Positions 1 to 6,491 of a stretch of 34,806 bases of DNA are shown here, piece by piece (within the stretch, counting starts at the first letter, position 1; each line of letters opens with the position of its first letter). The notes beneath the pieces are model-generated. The model saw only the letters and a list, made by a program, of their open reading frames with translations, made no database searches and was not told where the DNA came from. The position numbers and the translations under genes are program-made. Location: positions 1 through 34,806 of the forward strand of contig PWJA01000002.1 of assembly GCA_003560975.1 (NCBI GenBank), given 5' to 3'. The stretch comes from Gammaproteobacteria bacterium (GTDB lineage Bacteria > Pseudomonadota > Gammaproteobacteria > Xanthomonadales > Wenzhouxiangellaceae).

Positions 1-1
1 G

Positions 2-412
2 ATCGGAATGCGCATTACCCTGACCGGCCGCTGCCGCTTCGAGCGCGAGCTGCCGGCAGCGGCGACACAACTGCTCAACGAGTCCAGGCCCTGGAAGGAG
101 CGCGGCATCGTTCTGTTCGTGCAGAAATTCAGCATCGAAACCGAAATGAATCTCGACCTCGAGGAACTGGCCAACCAGTCCGACCCGTGCGGCCTGCTGG
201 CGCGCCGGCTGCTCTTGCTGCGCGACCGCGCCGGGCCGGACTACCGGCGCCTGCTCGATCAGGCGCGCCTGAAGCTCGGGCGGATTTCGGGGCTGAGAGA
301 GTTTCAGGCTCTTGACGCCGAGCTCGATGATGCGGAGGTTCACGACTGGCTGCAGCGGGCCGGTCAGCGCGCGCTCATCGAACTGGTTGCCCAGCGCCGG
401 GGCAAGCGATGA
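2..412 (+). CDS. C-terminal part of a YhaO/SbcD-like DNA repair exonuclease (5' truncated)
   Basis: The reading frame is open from the first bases, so the start and the metallophosphoesterase core lie left of the window. The visible 136 or so residues are the C-terminal accessory region, with the segment VLFVQKFSIETEMNLDLEEL followed by charged helices. The stop overlaps the start of the next gene in an ATGA arrangement (409-412), so the two are translationally coupled. The partner is a large YhaN-like ATPase with an SMC/Rad50 architecture. YhaO/YhaN pairs are SbcD/SbcC relatives thought to act on DNA ends. The assignment rests on this partnership and the tail alone, because no catalytic motif is visible here. 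It could also be another calcineurin-like phosphoesterase subunit. Confidence 0.6.
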   Translation: MGMRITLTGRCRFERELPAAATQLLNESRPWKERGIVLFVQKFSIETEMNLDLEELANQSDPCGLLARRLLLLRDRAGPDYRRLLDQARLKLGRISGLREFQALDAELDDAEVHDWLQRAGQRALIELVAQRRGKR

Positions 413-3400
413 AACTGACCCGACTGGAGATTCGCCGCCTGCCCGGAATCGAGCGCCCGTTTGCGGTCGAATTCGTCGCCGATACGGTCAATCTGATCAC
501 CGGTCCCAACGGATCGGGGAAATCCAGCCTGATTCGGGCGACTCGCGCTCTGCTCCATCCGCAGGCCGACGAGCCGTATCTGGAGCTGGCCGCGCAATGG
601 CTCGACGAGGAAGGCAGTCTGCGCTGCGAACGCAACGGCCAGCGGGTCCAGTGGCAACGCAACGGACAGATCGTCGACCCTCCCAGACTGCCGGGACCCG
701 AGGCCATGGGTGCCTACCTGGTCAGCTCTGAAGACCTGGCCGTTCCTGGTCAGACCGAAGACCATATCGCCGCCGAACTCAACACGATCCTGGCCGGCGG
801 ATACGATCTCGGTGCGGTTCTGTCTTCGCCGCCTTTCACCACGCCGGCCCGACCGCAGAAACTGGCTCGCGAGGTCGAGGCGCTGCAGCGGGCAATCAGC
901 GAAAAGGAAGCCGAATACTCTGCGCTCTACGAAGAGCTGCAGAAGCTGGGCCGCCTGGAATCCGAACTTCATCAGGCCACTCGATCGGCCGGGCTGCTGA
1001 GCGCGATCGATGATGCGCTGGCCCTGACGGACGGCATCGCCCGCCGCGCCGCGCTGGAAGCAACGCTGATCGACGAGTTTCCGGGCGGCATGGACCGGAT
1101 GCGCGGCGATGAACGGGAACGACTGGAGCAGGCGCAGGAACGGCTCGAGAAGAAACGCCAGGCGCTTTCGCTGGAGCAGGCCGAGCTGGACGAGGATTCA
1201 AGCCGGCTGGAGCGAACCGGCATGTCCGATCCCGCCGACCTGGAGGCCCTGCAGTCGCAGCTGGCCGACGCGCGCAACGCGCTCGCCCAGACCGAGCAGG
1301 ACGTCAGCGCTGCGACCGATCAGGTCGCGGTGGCCGAGCAAGCCTTGGCCCAGGCGGCACACCGCCTCGGCAGTGAACAGCCCGAGCAGGTCGAGCGGCT
1401 CGACCAGAAAACCCTGGAATCGCTGGAACGGCAGGTCGAGCGAGTGCTCGGACTGCGAGAGAAAATCCGCGCCCTGAGCGGGCAGCTGATGCTCGCCCAG
1501 GGCTCGCGCAATCCCAGCGGCCGCCCCCAGGAGGACCTGCGCACGGCCCGGAGCGCCCTTCAGGAATGGCTGCAGCTGGCCCGGCTCAACCCGCTGGAAG
1601 GCGTTCTCTGGGGCAGCCTGGGCCTCGCCGCGCTGCTCGGTAGCCTGCGATTGCTGTCCGGCGAGCGCATTGCCTCCAATCCCGAGTTACTGTTGCTGGT
1701 GGGTCTGGCGGTGGGTCTGCCGCTGGCCCTGCTGGGACGCTTCATCTTGCGCATGCGCGATCGCGAGCGCGCTCGATCACGCTACCTGGGCACCGACATT
1801 GAGCCTCCCCTGGGATGGAGCGAAAGCGAAGCGGTCAACCGCCTTGAGCGGCTGGAGACCGAGGTGGAAGCGGCCAGGCAACATGAAGTGAGCCTGTCGC
1901 GAGCCGGCGACCTGCGCGAGCAACTCAACGTCCAGCGCAACAGCCTGGAGCGGGCTCGGGCTAAGTTTCGCGGCATGGCCGAGGACCTGGGCATTTCCGC
2001 CGACCCGCGCCTGGAGACCGGCTTTCTGCTGTGGTGCCACCACCTGCAGGACTGGCAGCAAGCCGCGCAGCGCCTCAATGAACAGCGCCTGCGCCTGGAA
2101 AGGCTCGAGATACGGCATCAGCGGCAGCGCGAGCAAGCGGCTCGATTAGTCAAAGCGCAAGGACTCGAACCCGACGATATCTCTTCACGAGAACTGGCCA
2201 GACTGATCCATCAGCTAGCCCCGCGCGTGCGCCGTCATACCGAGCTCCACCAGTCCGTTCAGGCCCGCCGCAGACGGGTGGCCGAACTGCAGTCGGATAT
2301 CGATCTGGCCCAGCAGCAGATCAGCGAGATTTTCGACAACGCGGGCATCCGCGACAACGATCTGTCCACGCTGCGGCAGAAATCCGAACAGTTCTCCGCC
2401 TGGCAGCAGCTGGAGCAGGAACTGCGCGAGCTGAGACGGGAGATCACCCGCCTGGAGAAACGCCTGGCCGAGCAGCCGGACCTGCTGGAGCGGGCGCAAA
2501 AACAGCATCGCCAGGCGCTCGAAGCCCTGCGCCAGACGACCGAGCAGCGCGCCGAGCGCCGCGATCAGCTCAATCGCCGCATCGCCGAAATTCACACCCG
2601 CCATGCCGATACGCTCAAGCGCAGGGAGCTCGAGCAACTCGGTATCGAACTCGATCTTCTGCGCGATCGCTTGGCCGGCGAACTTGATGACCAGATGATT
2701 TCGGCGGCCGGGCGCTACCTGATCGAAGAGGTCGGGGCAGCGCACCGAGCCGAACACGAGCCGGCGATGCTGGTCGCTGCGGACCAGTGGCTGGACACCT
2801 TCACCGGTCATCGGTACCGGCTGATCTTCGAGGCCGGCCAGTTCGCGGCGCTGGATGCACGAAACCATCGCCAGCAGGCCCTCGCTGAACTGTCCACCGG
2901 TACGAGAGTCCAGCTGATGCTGGCGGTTCGACTTGCCTGGATCGAACAGCAAGAGCGTCACACCAGCCCCCTGCCGGTCTTCCTCGACGAGGTGCTGACG
3001 ACTACCGATGCCGACCGCTATCGGGCCGTGGTTGGCGCGGTCGGTGCCCTGGTCGCCGCCGGCCGCCAGATGTTCTACCTGACCGCGCAGAACGATGACG
3101 CCAGGGCCTGGTGGGAATGGCTGGGTGACGGGCTTGAACCGCACGCCATCGACATGGCCGAAGTTCGTCGCGGCGAGGTTCTGGCGCTGAGTTCCCAGAT
3201 GCCCGAAACCGGCGCCAAGATGGAGTCCTTGCCCGATCCCGGCTCGGTGGATCGCGACGAGTGGGCGCGGGCGGCCGGAGTTGATCCCATCGATCCCTGG
3301 CAGGCATGGGGCCAGATTCACGTCGTTCATGTACTTCGCGACGATCTTGCGCTCGCGGACCGACTGCTGCGTCTGGGCATCGAGCGGCTGGGAGAACTCG

Positions 3401-3855
3401 ACCGGCTGCTGCAGCGCCTGGACAGCGCACCGCTCGGGGATCGGCCGCTGGATCCGGAACAGGCCGTCAACCTGCGGCGGCGGGTTCAGGCAACCGCGCT
3501 GATTCTGGATGACTGGCGTGCCCGAAACGCCCGTCCGGTGGATGCCGAAGCCCTTCACCGCTGCGGTCTTTTAAGCGAACGCTTTCTGCCCCAGGTCAGC
3601 GAGCTGGCCGAGAAGGTCGGCGGTCATCCGGACCGTCTGATCGAACGCCTGGAAGACGGCGCCGTGCCGCGCTTCCGCTCCGACGTTACCGAGCAGCTAC
3701 GCCTGTGGTTGGCCGACGAAGGTCATGCGCCAACCCGAGCGGGCGAGCCACCGCTGACGGCCGGCGAAATCGCCCTCGAGACCGGCTTGCCGGTCGACCA
3801 GGCCGGGAACGTTCGCGCCTCGCTGGAAGCCGCCATCCGCGATCCGTTCTCCTGA
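409..3855 (+). CDS. YhaN-like SMC/Rad50-type ATPase with internal membrane hairpin and long C-terminal extension
   Basis: This is a 1148-residue ABC-type ATPase. The Walker A motif GPNGSGKSS is at residues 32-40. The ABC signature region LSTGTRVQL starts near 828, and Walker B LPVFLDEV covers 855-862 with D860 and E861. Between the half-sites lie Glu/Arg/Leu/Gln-rich coiled coils (about 160-390 and 470-770), interrupted by two hydrophobic helices near 398-417 and 424-446. YhaN-family proteins are known to carry such a membrane hairpin, so it probably tethers the complex to the membrane. After the ATPase head, about 225 further residues (about 920-1148) are mostly helical and end in a winged-helix-like stretch. 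I do not recognise this extension. The upstream nuclease overlaps by 4 bp, suggesting an SbcCD-like DNA-end processing complex. The start ATG is fixed by that overlap. Confidence 0.8.
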   Translation: MKLTRLEIRRLPGIERPFAVEFVADTVNLITGPNGSGKSSLIRATRALLHPQADEPYLELAAQWLDEEGSLRCERNGQRVQWQRNGQIVDPPRLPGPEAMGAYLVSSEDLAVPGQTEDHIAAELNTILAGGYDLGAVLSSPPFTTPARPQKLAREVEALQRAISEKEAEYSALYEELQKLGRLESELHQATRSAGLLSAIDDALALTDGIARRAALEATLIDEFPGGMDRMRGDERERLEQAQERLEKKRQALSLEQAELDEDSSRLERTGMSDPADLEALQSQLADARNALAQTEQDVSAATDQVAVAEQALAQAAHRLGSEQPEQVERLDQKTLESLERQVERVLGLREKIRALSGQLMLAQGSRNPSGRPQEDLRTARSALQEWLQLARLNPLEGVLWGSLGLAALLGSLRLLSGERIASNPELLLLVGLAVGLPLALLGRFILRMRDRERARSRYLGTDIEPPLGWSESEAVNRLERLETEVEAARQHEVSLSRAGDLREQLNVQRNSLERARAKFRGMAEDLGISADPRLETGFLLWCHHLQDWQQAAQRLNEQRLRLERLEIRHQRQREQAARLVKAQGLEPDDISSRELARLIHQLAPRVRRHTELHQSVQARRRRVAELQSDIDLAQQQISEIFDNAGIRDNDLSTLRQKSEQFSAWQQLEQELRELRREITRLEKRLAEQPDLLERAQKQHRQALEALRQTTEQRAERRDQLNRRIAEIHTRHADTLKRRELEQLGIELDLLRDRLAGELDDQMISAAGRYLIEEVGAAHRAEHEPAMLVAADQWLDTFTGHRYRLIFEAGQFAALDARNHRQQALAELSTGTRVQLMLAVRLAWIEQQERHTSPLPVFLDEVLTTTDADRYRAVVGAVGALVAAGRQMFYLTAQNDDARAWWEWLGDGLEPHAIDMAEVRRGEVLALSSQMPETGAKMESLPDPGSVDRDEWARAAGVDPIDPWQAWGQIHVVHVLRDDLALADRLLRLGIERLGELDRLLQRLDSAPLGDRPLDPEQAVNLRRRVQATALILDDWRARNARPVDAEALHRCGLLSERFLPQVSELAEKVGGHPDRLIERLEDGAVPRFRSDVTEQLRLWLADEGHAPTRAGEPPLTAGEIALETGLPVDQAGNVRASLEAAIRDPFS

Positions 3856-3862
3856 AGGCGCG

Positions 3863-3876
3863 GCCCGGCGCCGGGC
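3863..3876. terminator. Perfect GC palindrome between convergent genes
   Basis: GCCCGGCGCCGGGC is a perfect 14-nt palindrome in the 33-bp gap between the convergent yhaN-like gene and speD. It could fold on either strand, with about 5 bp of stem and a tight loop. No T-run follows in either direction, so it is not a textbook intrinsic terminator. It may only be a bidirectional pause site. Confidence 0.25.
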
Positions 3877-3888
3877 ATTGACCCTGCT

Positions 3889-4689
3889 TTACAGATTGCG
3901 CCCGTAGAACAACTCCTGGATTTCCTGCTTGAGGCGCCGCTCGATGCGCTGACGCTCGCGGCGCTCGATCTGTTCGGCATCAATGCCGAACAGATAATTG
4001 TCCAGATCGAAGTTCTTCAGACGCATCTTGGTGTGAAACAGGTTTTCCTGGTACACGTTGACGTCGATCATGTCGTAGGCATTCTTGGTGTCGCGGCTGA
4101 AGAAATTCTGGATCGAGTTGATCTTGTGATCGATGTAGTGCTTGCGTCCGCGCACATCCCGGGTAAAGCCGCGCACGCGATAGTCCACGGTCACGATATC
4201 GGACTCGAAACTGTGAATGAGGTAGTTCAGGGCCTTGAGCGGCGATATCACCCCGCAGGTCGCCACGTCGATGTCCGCTCGAAAGGTACAAATGCCCTCG
4301 TGCGGATGACTTTCCGGATAGGTATGCACCGTGATGTGGCTTTTGTCGAGATGACCGACAACGGCTTCCGGCAGCGGGCCCGGAGCGGCACTGCTGATGT
4401 CTTCACTGCTTGCGACCGGCTCCTCGGCGATGAGCATCGTGACGCTGGCCCCCTGCGGCTCATAGTCCTGACGGGCCACGTTGAGAACGTTTGCGCCGAT
4501 GATGTTGGAAACATCGGTCAGGATCTGGGTCAGCCGTTCGGCGTTATAGGCCTCGTCGATGTAGGCGATGTACTGCTGGCGCTGATCTTCGCGGGTCGCG
4601 TAGCACAAGTCATAGATGTTGAAGCTCAGGGCCTTGGTCAGGTTATTGAAGCCGTGTAGCTTGATTCGGCGCGAGGACATGGATGACAT
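3889..4689 (-). CDS. speD: S-adenosylmethionine decarboxylase proenzyme (E. coli type)
   Basis: The enzyme decarboxylates S-adenosylmethionine to supply aminopropyl groups for spermidine synthesis. The 266-residue protein matches the long proteobacterial SpeD form (about 264 residues in E. coli) end to end. The self-cleavage site that makes the pyruvoyl cofactor is [12 protein letters not shown], with Ser117 as the processed residue. It is followed by the family blocks [33 protein letters not shown] and YRVRGFTRD, and it ends in ELFYGRN. Two Met codons lie three residues apart (4689 and 4680), and either could be the start. No good ribosome site precedes them; the nearest purine block, GGGAGG, is about 29 bp upstream. 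The gene is divergent from clp, a pairing I recall from xanthomonads. No spermidine synthase gene is in the window. Confidence 0.95.
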   Translation of the reverse strand: MSSMSSRRIKLHGFNNLTKALSFNIYDLCYATREDQRQQYIAYIDEAYNAERLTQILTDVSNIIGANVLNVARQDYEPQGASVTMLIAEEPVASSEDISSAAPGPLPEAVVGHLDKSHITVHTYPESHPHEGICTFRADIDVATCGVISPLKALNYLIHSFESDIVTVDYRVRGFTRDVRGRKHYIDHKINSIQNFFSRDTKNAYDMIDVNVYQENLFHTKMRLKNFDLDNYLFGIDAEQIERRERQRIERRLKQEIQELFYGRNL

Positions 4690-4724
4690 TCGCTTCCGCA
4701 GGTAGACGTGAACGATAACCTCCC

Positions 4725-4730
4725 ATTATC
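4725..4730 (-). promoter_or_regulatory. Candidate -10 element for speD
   Basis: On the minus strand this reads GATAAT (5 of 6 matches to the sigma-70 -10 box). It lies about 36 bp upstream of the speD start in an A/T-richer patch. No convincing -35 hexamer lies 16-18 bp further upstream, so the call is tentative. Confidence 0.25.
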
Positions 4731-4805
4731 GGACATTGCGATTCATATTTCCCGACAAAACGCGATGCTGGCCGGCAGGCGCGCGGCGCCAGAATGCACC
4801 TGGAA

Positions 4806-4834
4806 TTGACGGGTGTAGTTCCTGCGGGCACAAT
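4806..4834 (+). promoter_or_regulatory. Sigma-70-like promoter upstream of clp
   Basis: TTGACG (4806-4811) and CACAAT (4829-4834) are separated by 17 bp, the ideal sigma-70 spacing. They match the consensus at 5 of 6 and 4 of 6 positions. Transcription would begin near 4841, leaving a leader of about 50 nt before the GTG start of clp. The 204-bp speD-clp gap has no other strong candidate on this strand. I found no clear TGTGA-N6-TCACA operator. Confidence 0.5.
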
Positions 4835-4893
4835 CGTATCGGCGTGGCGGCCATGCTGGCCTTTCGCAACGAATCAGAAAACAGAGACCGAAC

Positions 4894-5565
4894 GTGACCG
4901 AACCGCAATTCTACCCGGTAGACCGGGAAGCAATGGATCGCCTGCTTGCGATCTGCCAGAGACACTACTTCGATGCCAAGCGTGTCGTGATGCGGCCGGG
5001 CGACCAGGGCCAGAGTCTGCTGTACATCGTCGACGGCTCCCTGTCGGTGTCGACCGAAGGCGAGGACGGTCGAGAGTTGATCCTGAGCTACCTCAACCCG
5101 GGCGACTTCCTGGGCGAAATGGGTTTGTTCATGAGAGCCAGGGAGCGCGAAGTCCTGGTGCGCACCCGAACCAGTTGCGAATTGGCGGCCGTCGACTACG
5201 ATCGACTACGAGAAGCGCTCGACGGCGAACTCAGGGATCATGCCGTCGAGATCATGACGGCGATCGGCTCCAAGCTGGCTCAACGTCTTCTTCAGACCCG
5301 CCGCAAGGCCTTGCATCTGGCTTTTCTCGATACCCAGGGCCGCGTGGCCAAGGCCTTGATCGATCTGTGCAACGAGCCCGGTGCGGTGTCCCACCCGGAC
5401 GGTACCCAGATCAAGGTCACCCGGCAGGAATTGAGCCGATTCGTCGGCTGCTCCCGGGAAATGGCCGGCCGGGTCATGAAAACGCTGGAAGAGGATGGCA
5501 TGTTGCGCGCGTCCGGCAAGACCGTGATCGTGCTCGGGAAACACAAGGGGCCGGCAGCCGGCTGA
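4894..5565 (+). CDS. clp: Clp/Vfr-type CRP-family transcription regulator
   Basis: This is a 223-residue CRP-family regulator. The N-terminal cyclic-nucleotide fold carries the phosphate-binding cassette GDFLGEMGLF (70-79). The C-terminal helix-turn-helix is TRQELSRFVGCSREMAGRVM, almost identical to CRP's DNA-reading helix. Aligned without gaps to E. coli CRP, Arg82 is kept (R85), but the cAMP contacts Ser83 and Ser128 become Glu86 and Arg. In Xanthomonas Clp a Glu at the Ser83 position has been linked to cyclic-di-GMP rather than cAMP sensing, as I recall, so this protein is likely Clp-like in ligand choice. The start is GTG at 4894, because no ATG lies in frame upstream. A promoter lies about 60 bp upstream. 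The stop codon directly abuts the stop of the convergent phosphatase gene. Confidence 0.9.
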   Translation: MTEPQFYPVDREAMDRLLAICQRHYFDAKRVVMRPGDQGQSLLYIVDGSLSVSTEGEDGRELILSYLNPGDFLGEMGLFMRAREREVLVRTRTSCELAAVDYDRLREALDGELRDHAVEIMTAIGSKLAQRLLQTRRKALHLAFLDTQGRVAKALIDLCNEPGAVSHPDGTQIKVTRQELSRFVGCSREMAGRVMKTLEEDGMLRASGKTVIVLGKHKGPAAG

Positions 5566-6363
5566 TCAGGTTTTCCTGCCGATCCGCCCCAGCCAGCGCC
5601 GCCAGCCCGGATCCTGGCCCGGGTTCTGCGATTCCAGGGGAGATCGAATCAGAATGAGCGAAATATTGTCGCGCGCGCCCGCGGCCATTGCGCCCGACAT
5701 GAGCTGATCGGCCAACTCCCCAAGATCGGAGTGGGAACTCAGGATCCTGCTGATTTGATCGTCCCCGAGTTCTCCGCTCAGACCGTCCGAGCACAACAGC
5801 AACAGCTGGCCAGGCTGCCACTGCGCCGAGATTCGGTCAATCCGCGGTTCATTCTCGCCTTGCCGTCCCAGGCAATCGGTAAGCACGTGGCGCTTCGGGT
5901 GCGAGGCCGCTTCGGCCTGGCTCAAGGCGCCGGATTCCATCATCAGACCGGCCAGGTTGTGATCTCGGGTGAGCTGGCGAAGCTGGCCGCTCTCGCCGTC
6001 GAAGAGGTAGGCGCGACTGTCGCCGACCCATTCAATTTCGTAGCCGTCGACGAGTTCGCGAAGAGCCACCACGGTCGTGCCCATGTCGGAGAGATCCGGA
6101 TTGGCCGACTGCTCGGCCCGGATGGCGTAATGGGCGGCCAGGATCGCCGAACGCATCGATGCCCCGGCCGCAACCGATGCCTGTATCGTGCCACGGGCCA
6201 GGCTGCTGGCTTCTGCACCGCCGGCGTGCCCGCCCATGCCATCGGCAACCAGCCACAGACGGGCAGCCTCGTCGACCAGAATGGCGTCCTGGTTGCTGGC
6301 GCGAACGCGTCCGGTTTCGGACTGGCCGACAGAGCGGTGATTGAGGACGGGATCCGGGGTCAT
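5566..6363 (-). CDS. PP2C-family serine/threonine protein phosphatase
   Basis: This is a 265-residue metal-dependent phosphatase of the bacterial PrpC/Stp type. The PP2C motifs appear in order: RASNQDAIL (D26), LVADGMGGHAGG (D41, G42), MGTTVV, EWVGDSRAYL, LTRDHN, LLLCSDGLSGEL (D193) and RDNIS (D232). All metal-binding aspartates are present, so it should be active, removing phosphate from Ser/Thr. It is cytoplasmic, with no signal peptide. The last 13 residues, GWRRWLGRIGRKT, form a basic amphipathic tail outside the catalytic fold. No kinase is adjacent; the only kinase-fold gene in the window is 26 kb away. Its stop codon immediately abuts that of clp (TGATCA). The start ATG at 6363 has only a weak ribosome site. 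Confidence 0.9.
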   Translation of the reverse strand: MTPDPVLNHRSVGQSETGRVRASNQDAILVDEAARLWLVADGMGGHAGGAEASSLARGTIQASVAAGASMRSAILAAHYAIRAEQSANPDLSDMGTTVVALRELVDGYEIEWVGDSRAYLFDGESGQLRQLTRDHNLAGLMMESGALSQAEAASHPKRHVLTDCLGRQGENEPRIDRISAQWQPGQLLLLCSDGLSGELGDDQISRILSSHSDLGELADQLMSGAMAAGARDNISLILIRSPLESQNPGQDPGWRRWLGRIGRKT

Positions 6364-6365
6364 TA

Positions 6366-6393
6366 TTGATTAGAGCGTAAACTGTGCTACTTT
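6366..6393 (+). promoter_or_regulatory. Weak candidate promoter for the lysA fusion gene
   Basis: TTGATT (6366-6371) and TACTTT (6388-6393) are 16 bp apart, in the 128-bp gap between the divergent phosphatase gene and lysA. The -10 match is only 3 of 6, so this is a weak call. Nothing better was seen in the gap. Confidence 0.2.
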
Positions 6394-6491
6394 TGCGCCA
6401 TTTCAGGCAGACTCGCGCCCAGGCTCACAGGTTTGCCGGGGTTGGCTGCCTGCTCACACACTCGAATCGAAGCCTACGCATTTAATCTACC

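Noticed and set aside
2215-3558. Long minus-strand open frame antisense to the YhaN-like gene
   Set aside because: High GC content opens antisense frames. The product has no domain-like pattern, and the plus frame carries the Walker and signature motifs.
5560-5570. TGATCA palindrome where the clp and phosphatase stop codons meet
   Set aside because: It is simply two opposite TGA stops sharing a boundary. It is too short to be a terminator.
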